DNA of 9,560 bases from Gammaproteobacteria bacterium. GTDB taxonomy: Bacteria > Pseudomonadota > Gammaproteobacteria > Burkholderiales > Burkholderiaceae_C. The DNA lies in NCBI GenBank assembly GCA_030054245.1, contig JASGCH010000037.1, positions 1-9,560 on the forward strand, in the 5' to 3' direction. This document shows, piece by piece, positions 1-7,409 of the stretch; within the stretch, counting starts at the first letter, position 1; every line of letters starts with the position of its first letter. Below the pieces are notes generated by a model. The model was not told the origin of the DNA. It saw only the letters and a program-made list of their open reading frames with translations, and searched no databases. Both the position numbers and the translations under genes were made by a program.

Positions 1-168
1 GGAATACAGAAAGCCACTATCCAAAGCCCAAGAGGAACCTATAAAATGAGCCGAGCTGGAAATCCCATACAAGATATTTACCTACGCGAGGTAAAAAATA
101 AAGAAAACAGAGTGTTGAAGGTGGCGATTAAAGGTTTGGCTGACCCCGCGAAGGGGTGTAAATTGTAA
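1..168 (+). CDS. C-terminal end of a LivK-type ABC transporter substrate-binding protein (5' truncated by window)
   Basis: The first frame is open from the left edge to a TAA at 166-168, giving the last 55 residues of a longer protein. The tail has the pattern S-P-R-G-x-Y (about residues 9-14), then NPIQDIYLREV (about 21-31), then a short linker and ADPAKGCKL at the end. I recognise this as the closing segment of periplasmic branched-chain amino acid or amide binding proteins (Peripla_BP_6/LivK type), in which 'RG.f.....h.PIQd.Y.reV' precedes a strand and an 'aDpya..Ckm' terminus. Such proteins capture a ligand in the periplasm and deliver it to a LivHMGF-type permease. The ligand cannot be told from this fragment, and the signal peptide and binding cleft lie outside the window. 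An internal ATG at 46 is not a likely start because the family pattern begins before it. A small ACCCC-GCGAA-GGGGT hairpin (143-157) sits inside the last codons but has no T-run after it. Confidence 0.66.
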   Translation, partial: GIQKATIQSPRGTYKMSRAGNPIQDIYLREVKNKENRVLKVAIKGLADPAKGCKL

Positions 169-176
169 ATCTTGTT

Positions 177-290
177 GACTGCGTTAGGGGGTGTTTACCA
201 GCGAATGGTCATCTTCGGAAATGAAGATGGGGCGTACGCGGAAGCCTCGTACTTTGACGACTCACTGAGCGGCATCAGCCGATGATGCAA
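177..290 (+). repeat. Dispersed intergenic repeat, copy 1 (most complete)
   Basis: This noncoding block shares three spaced segments with other intergenic spots in the window. GACTGCGTT..GGGGTG (177-193) recurs on the minus strand at 7409-7393. TCGGAAATGAAG (214-225) recurs on the minus strand at 7291-7280. GTACTTTGAC, 19 bases, then GCCGATGATGCAA (249-290) recurs with identical spacing at 3560-3601. An internal hairpin CATCTTC-ggaaat-GAAGATG has a perfect 7-bp stem. No reading frame runs through it. It fills most of the gap between the binding-protein gene and the old yellow enzyme gene. It may be a REP/MITE-like element; the exact ends are uncertain. Confidence 0.6.
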
Positions 291-361
291 TAATCTTGTA
301 ATTAGGGTAGTCACCCAAGATGGTGGCAAGGGTCTTATCTTTTGGTTGGTATTTTTAAACT

Positions 362-1492
362 ATGAAAACACTTTATGATCCGGTAATTCTGGGAGATATG
401 TTGCTCGATTCTCGGCTGATTATGGCTCCTCTCACTAGAAACCGTGCACCACAAGCTTTGCCAACGGATTTGATGAAAGAGTACTATGTGCAAAGGGCGG
501 ATCCAGACATTAATGTGGCGATGATTATTTCTGAAGCCACCGCTATCAGTCCTGAAGCTCAGGGGTATGTGGATGTACCGGGTATCTGGAATGCCGAACA
601 AACCCAAGCTTGGAAGCATATTGTGGATGGAGTTCACCAAAAGGGGGCGAAGATCGTCATGCAACTTTGGCATGTGGGGCGCGTGTCCCATACCAGCTTA
701 CAACCAAACGCAGGAAACCCCTTAGCTCCCTCGGCTATCCTTGCTAAAACGCGTACCGCGTTGTACGACAATGGAGTGATCAAATTTATTCCAACTTCTA
801 TGCCGAGAGCTATACAGCTGGCCGAAATAAACCCCATCATTGAGCAGTACCGACAGGCCACAGAAAATGCCAAAAAGGCTGGATTTGATGGGGTAGAAAT
901 CCACGCCGCCAATGGCTATTTGATTCAACAATTTTTGAGCGATGCCAGTAATGTGAGAACGGATGAATATGGGGGAAGCATTTCAAACCGTATAAAATTT
1001 TGCTTGCAAGTGGTAGATGTGGTGACTAAAATGTTTGGCGATCATAAGGTGGGCATTAGGCTTTCTCCAACTACCAAAGCCAATGACATTGCCGACAGTC
1101 AGCCAAAAAAATTGTACAGTGCGTTATTATCAGAGCTGGCTAGCTATAAGTTGATGTATATCCATTTGATTGAAGGGGACACTGGAGGAGACAGGACCCA
1201 CCAGTATCCCAATACCGAGCCAGTCGATTATACCGAATTAAAAGATATCTACCGACAAGCTGGTGGCAACGGTGCTTGGATGTTAAACAATGGTTATACT
1301 GAAGAATTAGCCAGCCAGTCCGTATTAGAAAGGGCTGACTTGATTGCTTTTGGCAAACCCTGTATTGCTAACCCAGATTTGAAGCTGAGATTCAAACTCA
1401 ACGCGCCATTAAACCCAGTTAATTTTAAGACTTTGTACGGAGGTGGCGCACAGGGCTACACCGATTACCCTTTTCTTGCAAAGCCTTTGTAA
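362..1492 (+). CDS. Old yellow enzyme family FMN-dependent ene-reductase (NemA-like)
   Basis: This 376-residue protein has the usual OYE length and TIM-barrel landmarks. MAPLTRNRA (21-29) carries the FMN-contacting Thr, and QLWHVGR (101-107) is the conserved strand-3 segment. HAANGY (181-186) supplies His181 and Asn184, which bind the substrate carbonyl, and Tyr186, the proton donor; the numbering agrees with pentaerythritol tetranitrate reductase. SDASNVRTDEYGGS (193-206), GIRLSP (231-236), AFGKPCIANPDL (329-340) and YGGGAQGYTDYPFL (359-372) complete the fold. Family members use NAD(P)H to reduce activated C=C bonds, N-ethylmaleimide, quinones or nitro compounds in the cytoplasm. The natural substrate is not deducible. 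The ATG at 362 begins the normal family N-terminus (LYDPVILGD), though no strong Shine-Dalgarno precedes it. An imperfect stem, ATCTTG (293-298) with CAAGAT (316-321), lies in the leader. The gene is isolated: a repeat lies upstream and a convergent pair downstream. Confidence 0.93.
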   Translation: MKTLYDPVILGDMLLDSRLIMAPLTRNRAPQALPTDLMKEYYVQRADPDINVAMIISEATAISPEAQGYVDVPGIWNAEQTQAWKHIVDGVHQKGAKIVMQLWHVGRVSHTSLQPNAGNPLAPSAILAKTRTALYDNGVIKFIPTSMPRAIQLAEINPIIEQYRQATENAKKAGFDGVEIHAANGYLIQQFLSDASNVRTDEYGGSISNRIKFCLQVVDVVTKMFGDHKVGIRLSPTTKANDIADSQPKKLYSALLSELASYKLMYIHLIEGDTGGDRTHQYPNTEPVDYTELKDIYRQAGGNGAWMLNNGYTEELASQSVLERADLIAFGKPCIANPDLKLRFKLNAPLNPVNFKTLYGGGAQGYTDYPFLAKPL

Positions 1493-1495
1493 AAC

Positions 1496-1591
1496 TTGCT
1501 AAAAACCGAAGATCATCGTGCTTATCTTGAGGTGCCCTACCGAAAAAACCATGCCGTTGAAACCCAAGGTGCCACGGGTTTAGTGGGTTAG
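1496..1591 (+). other. Possible remnant of a DUF5710-like segment after the ene-reductase stop
   Basis: Directly after the ene-reductase TAA, in the same frame, 31 codons stay open to TAG at 1589-1591. The peptide contains RAYLEVPYRKN followed by HAVETQGA. The pattern YLxVPY, nine residues, then GA resembles the start of the DUF5710 domain (YLNVPYxEKDxAKALGARWD), a small module I know from plasmid and mobile-element proteins. The rest of that domain (ARWD...W.V) is missing. There is no convincing start codon or ribosome binding site, and the tail overlaps the 3' end of the convergent gene. This could be a gene scar or chance; the assignment is weak. Confidence 0.2.
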
Positions 1592-2260
1592 CTTTGGACC
1601 ATGTGGTGTTGTAAGTTTTTTTAATCCTTCTCGCAACTTACAGAAACTAGGGGAAATGTTGCGTTCTGGATCTAAGAGGGGACCTATTTTCTGCGCCCAT
1701 TCGTGCTTTAGATCACCGGCATTCACCTTGTTCACCTTTTTGTGCTGATTGAACTCTTTTATACCGCCGGGATACAAGGCGTTCGCTAACAATTCCCAAG
1801 TGCCACAAATTGCATCAGGCTTGTATCTGGCTAAAGCCTTCTTTTTGAGATTAGGGTAAGCCGTTCTTAGTGCTTCCATATCTCCCAAGTACCAAGCTTC
1901 CATTTCTTCAATAGCGAGTCTAAAAAGAGTTTGTTTGGGTTTAGGCTTACATCCCTTTAGTAGGTCCTTCAATTCATGCAAAAAGTCTTTACAATCTTTG
2001 CGGTCGGTATCCACAATAACCACCACAGCATCAAATCCAGGAGTTTTTCCTATACCTTGCAAAATCTTTGGTAATTGAGTAAGTAAAAATCGCTTCTTTG
2101 GGTCTGGTTCGGTCTTCAGGTTTTTAGGAATGTGACCAATCCCGTTATAAGAATGTATCTCCCAAGTATGTGGGTGTCCATGTGTCCCCAGTATTTTTGG
2201 CAACCATATTGTTAGCAATTCTTTACCAGAACTGTCCTCAATGTATATCGCAAGATGCAT
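1580..2260 (-). CDS. DUF4276 family Toprim-like protein, partner of the upstream ATPase
   Basis: This 226-residue protein shows the signature positions of a Toprim-like fold. Near the N-terminus, IYIEDSSGKELL (6-16) gives the acidic residue Glu8. A hydrophobic strand ending VIVDTDRKDC (81-90) gives the DxD pair Asp84/Asp86. RLAIEEMEAWYLGD (114-127) matches the 'R.A.EE.EAW.L.D' block typical of DUF4276. Toprim domains bind Mg2+ and act as nucleases, primases or topoisomerase modules; a nuclease role here is inferred. The C-terminal part is Lys-rich (KKKALARYK, NQHKKVNKVN), consistent with nucleic-acid contact. It starts 2 bases after the stop of the AAA ATPase gene, preceded by GGATG, so the two are almost certainly translated as one operon. 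Similar ATPase plus Toprim pairs include OLD, PARIS (AriA/AriB) and AbiL-type systems. The exact subfamily would need a profile search. Confidence 0.72.
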   Translation of the reverse strand: MHLAIYIEDSSGKELLTIWLPKILGTHGHPHTWEIHSYNGIGHIPKNLKTEPDPKKRFLLTQLPKILQGIGKTPGFDAVVVIVDTDRKDCKDFLHELKDLLKGCKPKPKQTLFRLAIEEMEAWYLGDMEALRTAYPNLKKKALARYKPDAICGTWELLANALYPGGIKEFNQHKKVNKVNAGDLKHEWAQKIGPLLDPERNISPSFCKLREGLKKLTTPHGPKLTH

Positions 2261-2262
2261 AT

Positions 2263-3519
2263 TTATTTTTCATCCAGATAATTGCTGTACCACAAAGAAC
2301 CCAAGGGTAAACCTTCATCGGTTAAATTCTTGACTATTTCAATCTCTGAAGCACATCGAATGGTAGAAAACCCATCTTCCCCTTTTTCCAATATCCATAC
2401 TTCACTAGGCACCAAAGCATTCACAAAATAAGGCTGGTGGGTGGTTACAAAAACTTGAGGAGCATTAGATTTACCCGTTGCATGTTCACGGAACTCTGCG
2501 GCCAAGGACTCCAATAATTGATGATAAAGCCCATTTTCAGGTTCCTCAATGCAAATAAAAGGAGGTGGCTCTGGGTCTTCTAACAGTAATAAATAGGCAA
2601 ACATTTTGAGCGTTCCGTCAGACATTTGTTGGGCAAAGAATGGGTCTTGGAAAGACGCTTCGTTAAATTGCAATAACACTCGTTTATCTAAAGTTTCTTG
2701 GGTAGTAATTTTTGTGATTCCAGGAATTTTTTTGGCAATCCGAACCAAAATTTCTTTGAAACGATCTGGATGCTCTCGTTCCATAAATTGCACGACATTG
2801 CCTAGATTTTCGCCATGGACGCTCAAATGCCGCTGTGCACCGGCATGGGGTAAGCCACGGGCAGCGTCAGGGTAAAAATACGACAGATACCAACCCTTCA
2901 GAAAATCGCGAAATTGCTTAATACGAGGATGCTCCTTCAATGTACCTAGAGTGGCAATACCCAGCTGACGGGTATCGGTTAATTCAATATGAACTTGTTG
3001 TTTATCCTCTTTTGTATTCTTTAGCGTCCCTAAGGCTTCGTCGCCAGCCCAAACATTGCCCTTGCCATTTTCCAAAGCCATAAAGGGATAAAGTCTTCCG
3101 AGGGTAGTCCCTGTTCTCGCCTGCTTTAAGGTTTCAGACTTTACAAAGGGACGACGAGTTTTATCCATACCAATGGCCAATTCGTAGGCAATGGGTCGTC
3201 CATTAGGATTTTCTCGGTAATAAATCTCAAAACGCAGTGGCTCATCCACACCTTTAGTGCGTAAGCGTTCAAATCCGCCGCGTTGTTTGATATCGCAGGC
3301 TTGCTCCACATCTGTTGCCAAACAATCTGCTACAAAACCAAAGGCATCTAGTAGCGAGCTCTTGCCTACACCATTTTTACCAATTACCACGGTAAACGGT
3401 GTTAATGGCTCAGCTTTTGCCTTGCCATCTAATGGTTTTGCCAGTTTTGCCAGTTTGCCTATCGTTACATCGCGCAAAGATCGAAAGTTTTGTACACGAA
3501 ATCCTTCAATAGTAGCCAT
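2263..3519 (-). CDS. AAA family ATPase (AAA_21, RecF/OLD-like), probable defence-module ATPase
   Basis: This 418-residue protein is a compact ABC/SMC-type ATPase without a long coiled coil. It opens with the usual IEGFRVQNFRSLRDVTI (4-20). The Walker A loop is GKNGVGKSS (47-55). The signature-like segment is QQMSDGTLKMFAYLLLL (297-313), and the Walker B strand is FICIEEPENGLY (321-332) with Glu325/Glu326. The switch histidine is in FVTTHQPYFVNAL (357-369). This order identifies the AAA_21/COG4637-like group, which includes the ATPases of OLD-type nucleases and several two-gene anti-phage systems. ATP-driven dimerisation probably senses a DNA or phage signal and controls the Toprim-like partner encoded 2 bases downstream; that mechanism is inference. 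The ATG at 3517-3519 begins the family-standard N-terminus, with weak GAAGA ahead of it. A dispersed repeat copy lies about 40 bases upstream, so the promoter probably lies within or beside it. Confidence 0.85.
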   Translation of the reverse strand: MATIEGFRVQNFRSLRDVTIGKLAKLAKPLDGKAKAEPLTPFTVVIGKNGVGKSSLLDAFGFVADCLATDVEQACDIKQRGGFERLRTKGVDEPLRFEIYYRENPNGRPIAYELAIGMDKTRRPFVKSETLKQARTGTTLGRLYPFMALENGKGNVWAGDEALGTLKNTKEDKQQVHIELTDTRQLGIATLGTLKEHPRIKQFRDFLKGWYLSYFYPDAARGLPHAGAQRHLSVHGENLGNVVQFMEREHPDRFKEILVRIAKKIPGITKITTQETLDKRVLLQFNEASFQDPFFAQQMSDGTLKMFAYLLLLEDPEPPPFICIEEPENGLYHQLLESLAAEFREHATGKSNAPQVFVTTHQPYFVNALVPSEVWILEKGEDGFSTIRCASEIEIVKNLTDEGLPLGSLWYSNYLDEK

Positions 3520-3555
3520 AATTTTTCTTCGAATGGGTTATAAATACTGTTGCAC

Positions 3556-3601
3556 CCTTGTACTTTGACAGTTCGCCCGGGCGGCGTAGCCGATGATGCA
3601 A
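3556..3601 (+). repeat. Dispersed intergenic repeat, copy 2 (right half only)
   Basis: Located between trmL and the ATPase gene, this block repeats the right half of copy 1 in the same orientation. GTACTTTGAC at 3560-3569 and GCCGATGATGCAA at 3589-3601 are both exact matches to copy 1 and are separated by the same 19 bases. The interior is diverged and contains CGCCCGGGCG, a perfect 10-bp palindrome, followed by GGCGTAGCC, a 9-mer that recurs at 8556-8564. No left half (GACTGCGT, TCGGAAATGAAG) is visible here. Confidence 0.6.
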
Positions 3602-3621
3602 CCAGTCTTTTAGGTGAAATT

Positions 3622-4110
3622 TTAGATTCCTTGGTAAAAAAATTCAGCACCGTTAAATTGTTGTTGACGCCACAACTCATATACGGCAATGGCTACGCTA
3701 TTGGCAAGATTCAAACTTCTTTGCCCTGGTAACATGGGTAATCTGACTAACCGGTGTCCAGCAAATTCTTGGCGTATATCAGGCGGTAACCCTCTGGTTT
3801 CAGAGCCAAAAACCAACCAAGTGTCGAGGTCATATAGGCGATCAAAAAAGTTATTATCGCACTTACTGGAGAGTGCGTACATTTTTGAGGGATCAAAGAT
3901 AGCTTGATTTTTAAATAACTGCCATGAATCGTAGCAACTTAAATGGGCATATTCATGGTAGTCTAGCCCAGCTCTTAGCAAATGTTTGTCGTCTAGGGTG
4001 AATCCCAAGGGCTTGATCAGGTGTAGTTTGGCGCCTGTATTGGCACACAAGCGAATAATATTGCCGGTATTGGGAGGAATTTCAGGGTGAACGAGGACGA
4101 TGTTGATCAT
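3622..4110 (-). CDS. trmL: tRNA (cytidine/uridine-34-2'-O)-methyltransferase TrmL
   Basis: TrmL is a SPOUT-class methyltransferase that uses S-adenosylmethionine to methylate the wobble ribose of tRNA-Leu(CAA) and tRNA-Leu(UAA). From the chosen start the protein has 162 residues, close to the family's size. The three SPOUT motifs are present: PEIPPNTGNIIRLCANTG near the N-terminus, LVFGSETRGLPP in the middle, and LPMLPGQRSLNLANSVAIAV near the C-terminus, which together form the trefoil-knot cofactor site. The start is placed at the ATG of MINIVLVHPEIPPNTGN because homologues begin there. In-frame alternatives are an ATG at 4137 and a GTG at 4146, which would add 9 or 12 residues; no start has a clear Shine-Dalgarno. 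The gene follows valS in the same direction, 71 bases after its stop (4182), so co-transcription with valS is plausible and would group two tRNA-related functions. Confidence 0.92.
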   Translation of the reverse strand: MINIVLVHPEIPPNTGNIIRLCANTGAKLHLIKPLGFTLDDKHLLRAGLDYHEYAHLSCYDSWQLFKNQAIFDPSKMYALSSKCDNNFFDRLYDLDTWLVFGSETRGLPPDIRQEFAGHRLVRLPMLPGQRSLNLANSVAIAVYELWRQQQFNGAEFFYQGI

Positions 4111-4181
4111 GGTGTGCCGATTGAAGACGGTTGTCATCGGTTTCACAGTCGATTGCCGAATGACTGTGTGAGGTTCTACAG

Positions 4182-7130
4182 CTACTTTCCGTGTTTTTCC
4201 AGTTGCGCCATCAATTGGGTATATTTTTCTTTACATAGCTCATACCTTAACTGCTCTTTCTCTACCAACTCTTTAGGCGCACGCAAGGCAAATTGGGGAT
4301 TATTCACTATTTTTTCAATTCGGGTGATTTCTTCTTGGAGTTTGTTGATATCTTTTTGCAAAAAAGAACGCAAATCATGGTGGGACTGAACCATCAGACA
4401 AAGGGCTAAATTGCCAACCAAGACATGAGGAAACCTCTCTGACTTATCTTGCCAGATGGTCTCATCAGCAGTAATTTCTATCTGGGTTAATTTAGCTAAG
4501 GCTTTGAATACCAGTTGATAGGAGGGTGTTATGCGCGCTACATCCACGGGGTTTTTGACATAAACGAGTAATTCGGCTTTGGTCGCGGGTGACAAACCAA
4601 GTTGACTGCGTAAATTCCGGGAATTGTCGACGAGCTCTTTGAATTGCTTCACAAAATGGATAGAATCCCAATCAATTTTATGAGGTTGTGACTGTGGATA
4701 AGGTGCGATACCAATCGAATCGGTGTTTTTGCGTTCTGACAAAATGGCAACTTGTTGCCATAATTCCTCAGTAATAAATGGGATGATTGGGTGACTTAAT
4801 CTAAGTATGGTTTCCAATACCCTTAACAAAGTTCTTCGAGTCGCCCGTTGCTCAGATTCGTTACCAGAATTGAGTTGCACTTTAGCAATTTCTAAGTACC
4901 AATCACAAAACTCATTCCAAACGAATTGATAGATTTGCGTTGCCACCAAATCTAAGCGGTATTGAGAAAAAGCCTTTTCAACTTCTAGTTCTACTTGTTG
5001 TAAGATTGATACTAACCATCTGTCAAACATCGAGAATTGTAAGTACCCGAAGGCACTTCCTCCTGGAGCACATTCAGCCTTACTGTGCTCTTTGAGACCA
5101 CAATCAAAGCCTTCGCAATTTTTTACGACAAACCGACTGGCTTGCCATAATTTGTTACAAAAATTTTTATAGCCGGTACATTGTTTACTATCGAAGTGAA
5201 TGGCACGACCCAAGGTAGCTTGCATAGCAAAAGTCATGCGCAAAGAATCGGCACCATAAGCGGGTATCCCCTGTGGAAATTCCAGTTCAGTTAGGCGACG
5301 GATGGTGGGTGCCATTTCTGGCAGACGCAAGTTATGGGTTCTTTTATCGAGTAATTCAGGTAAGGAGATGCCTTCGATCAGATCAACGGGGTCTAAAACA
5401 TTACCTTCTGACTTGCTCATTTTTTTGCCTTGTGCGTCGCGTACCAAGCCATGCACATAGACATCTTTGAAGGGTACTTTGCCGGTAAAATGTTTGGTCA
5501 TCATCACCATCCGTGCGACCCAAAAAAAGAGGATATCATAACCGGTAACCAGAACGCTACTGGGTAGGTATAAAGACAAATCCGACATTTCAGAGGATTG
5601 TTTTCCTAGTTGCCAACCGAGTGTGGAGAAAGGCACTAGAGCCGATGAATACCAAGTGTCTAAAACATCTGGATCGCGTACCAAGTGGCGTCCATTTGCC
5701 AATGAACGAGCCTCTTGTTCGTTATGCGCCACATAAACTTGCCCTTCTTCGTCGTACCATGCGGGAATTTGGTGCCCCCACCAGAGCTGGCGCGAGATGC
5801 ACCAGTCCTGAATATTCTCTAACCATTGCTGGTAGGTACTCAGCCAAGTTTCTGGAAAAATGCGAATTTCACCACTCTCGACCGCTTGGTAAGCTTGTTC
5901 TGCTAAGCTCCGTCCACTAGGATTAGACTTGGCAACTTTTCGGGTAGCAACAAACCATTGATCGGTTAACATGGGTTCAACGACTTGCTGAGTGCGCGTG
6001 CAGATTGGCAAAGCCATGCTGTGCTCTTGTGCCTTGAGCAAAAGCCCTGCGGTTTTTAAATCGGCAACAACTGCCAAGCGAGCTTTTATTCTATCCAATC
6101 CTTGGTAAGCCAAAGGAGCATGCTCGTTGAGTCGTGCTTGTTTATCAAAAATGGTGATTAAGGGTAGTTGATGTCTTTGGGAACAAGCATAGTCATTAAA
6201 ATCATGCGCCCCCGTAATTTTTACGCAACCCGTGCCAAAACCTTGATCTACAAATTCATCGGCAATGATAGGAATTTGCCTAGCACATAGAGGTAAGTCC
6301 ACCGATTTACCTACTAGATGGCGATAACGAGAATCATGAGGATGAACGGCTAAAGCACCGTCTGCCAACATGGTTTCAGGTCGTGTGGTGGCGATGACCA
6401 TCCCTTTTTCTAGTTTACCATCAATGAGTTGTGGTCCATCGACAAAAGGATAACAGATATAATATAAAAATCCTTGCGAAGGGATATTTTCAACTTCCAA
6501 ATCAGAAACTGCAGTTTGTAAAACAGGGTCCCAATTGACCAACCTTTTGCCTCGATAAATTAAGCCGTCTTGGTAAAGGCTAACAAAGGTTTCAATGACT
6601 ACTTTGGATAAGTTATCATCCATCGTGAAATATTCTTTGCTCCAATCAACACTACAGCCTAAGTAGCGCATTTGTTGAGTAATAATTTTTCCACTGCGCT
6701 GTTTCCATTGCCATACCAAATCAATAAATTGGGCGCGTGCCAAGCCTTCGTCGGCGTTTAAAGCTAGTTTATGGAGACCTTTTTCAGCCAATTGTCGCTC
6801 TACCACAATTTGTGTAGCTATGCCGGCGTGATCGGTACCGGGTAGCCACAAAGTATTCAACCCGCGCATCCGATGATAGCGCGTCAAACTATCCATTACG
6901 GTTTGGTTAAAAGCGTGTCCCATGTGTAAAGTTCCTGTCACATTGGGTGGGGGTAATTGGATACAAAAAGCTGGAATCCCTGCTTGAGGCTGACCACTAC
7001 CTAAAACGCCTGCCTTAAAATAACCGCTCTCTTCCCAATGCAATCGCCATTTTTTTTCTATATTTTCTGGAAGATAAGTGGTCGCTAAAGTGGAAAATAG
7101 GGGTTGGTGAGGCAGATGGGTCAGTTCCAT
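4182..7130 (-). CDS. valS: Valyl-tRNA synthetase
   Basis: This 982-residue class I aminoacyl-tRNA synthetase attaches valine to tRNA-Val in the cytoplasm. It has all the landmarks in order. The ATP-site HIGH motif appears as PPNVTGTLHMGH (61-72). The CP1 editing domain has ATTRPETMLADGALAVHP (247-264) and GTGCVKITGAHD (299-310). The catalytic core continues with WCISRQLWWGHQIPAWY (443-459) and DVLDTWYSSAL (488-498). The KMSKS loop is GKKMSKSEGN (568-577). The anticodon-binding domain and a C-terminal coiled coil (about the last 60 residues, LQEEITRIEKIV... to the end) close the protein, as in bacterial ValS. Length is slightly above the 951 residues of E. coli. The ATG at 7130 adds about 15 residues before the conserved TYLPENIEKKW segment and has no obvious Shine-Dalgarno. 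The gene is preceded by a palindrome-rich 388-base gap and followed by trmL. No frameshift or missing catalytic residue is apparent. Confidence 0.97.
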   Translation of the reverse strand: MELTHLPHQPLFSTLATTYLPENIEKKWRLHWEESGYFKAGVLGSGQPQAGIPAFCIQLPPPNVTGTLHMGHAFNQTVMDSLTRYHRMRGLNTLWLPGTDHAGIATQIVVERQLAEKGLHKLALNADEGLARAQFIDLVWQWKQRSGKIITQQMRYLGCSVDWSKEYFTMDDNLSKVVIETFVSLYQDGLIYRGKRLVNWDPVLQTAVSDLEVENIPSQGFLYYICYPFVDGPQLIDGKLEKGMVIATTRPETMLADGALAVHPHDSRYRHLVGKSVDLPLCARQIPIIADEFVDQGFGTGCVKITGAHDFNDYACSQRHQLPLITIFDKQARLNEHAPLAYQGLDRIKARLAVVADLKTAGLLLKAQEHSMALPICTRTQQVVEPMLTDQWFVATRKVAKSNPSGRSLAEQAYQAVESGEIRIFPETWLSTYQQWLENIQDWCISRQLWWGHQIPAWYDEEGQVYVAHNEQEARSLANGRHLVRDPDVLDTWYSSALVPFSTLGWQLGKQSSEMSDLSLYLPSSVLVTGYDILFFWVARMVMMTKHFTGKVPFKDVYVHGLVRDAQGKKMSKSEGNVLDPVDLIEGISLPELLDKRTHNLRLPEMAPTIRRLTELEFPQGIPAYGADSLRMTFAMQATLGRAIHFDSKQCTGYKNFCNKLWQASRFVVKNCEGFDCGLKEHSKAECAPGGSAFGYLQFSMFDRWLVSILQQVELEVEKAFSQYRLDLVATQIYQFVWNEFCDWYLEIAKVQLNSGNESEQRATRRTLLRVLETILRLSHPIIPFITEELWQQVAILSERKNTDSIGIAPYPQSQPHKIDWDSIHFVKQFKELVDNSRNLRSQLGLSPATKAELLVYVKNPVDVARITPSYQLVFKALAKLTQIEITADETIWQDKSERFPHVLVGNLALCLMVQSHHDLRSFLQKDINKLQEEITRIEKIVNNPQFALRAPKELVEKEQLRYELCKEKYTQLMAQLEKHGK

Positions 7131-7234
7131 AGACTAATTAAGAAAGACTGTTGTGCAATATCGGTAGCGCTGTCATCATGGTAAGGCAGAATATAGCACA
7201 ACCAGCAGAATTTACGGAATAAGACCTTTGCACA

Positions 7235-7326
7235 AGCTCGGGTGGGCTACTCAATGACAAGGATGGAGTTCGCCTCCAGCTTCATTTCCGAGGTGGTTCA
7301 TCCGGGGTGAACCACCTCACGCAGTC
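7235..7326 (-). repeat. Dispersed intergenic repeat, copy 3 (minus orientation)
   Basis: Read on the minus strand from 7326, this block follows the order of copy 1. It starts with GACTGCGT, then a 27-base segment that holds the 11-bp hairpin (30 bases in copy 1), then TCGGAAATGAAG (7291-7280), then GCTGGAGGCG (7280-7271) and CCTTGTCATTGAG. The last portion is a diverged match to the CCTTGTACTTTGAC of copy 2. GCTGGAGGCG also recurs on the plus strand at 8550-8559. Ends are approximate and the right half is too diverged to place exactly. Confidence 0.5.
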
Positions 7327-7409
7327 TTATGGCAACGCAATCAGCGATCAAGCTGATTGTGCAATGGTCTTGGAGGCTCCACTAGGAGCTAGCACCCCAC
7401 AACGCAGTC
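7327..7409 (-). repeat. Dispersed intergenic repeat, copy 4 (diverged, tandem with copy 3)
   Basis: Read on the minus strand from 7409, GACTGCGTTGTGGGGTG matches the left end of copy 1 (GACTGCGTTAGGGGGTG) at 15 of 17 positions. The next GACTGCGT, belonging to copy 3, begins 83 bases further on, so copies 3 and 4 are arranged in tandem. The interior holds TGGAGCCTCCA and the CAATCAG/CTGATTG hairpin but lacks TCGGAAATGAAG. The copy abuts the 16-bp palindrome at 7409-7424. Confidence 0.4.

Noticed and set aside
143..157. ACCCC-GCGAA-GGGGT hairpin as the terminator of the binding-protein gene
   Set aside because: It lies inside the coding end and is not followed by a T-run, so it is not a standard intrinsic terminator.
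1560..1581. AAACCC...GGGTTT inverted repeat as a terminator between the convergent genes
   Set aside because: The stem is only 6 bp with a 10-base loop and no T-run on either strand.
7223..7236. GACCTTTGCACAAG as an insertion-sequence terminal repeat (IS5-like ends read similarly)
   Set aside because: No matching inverted partner, target duplication or transposase remnant is visible nearby.
177..7409. The dispersed repeats as a CRISPR array
   Set aside because: Copies are far apart, imperfect, in both orientations, and no regular spacers or cas genes are present.
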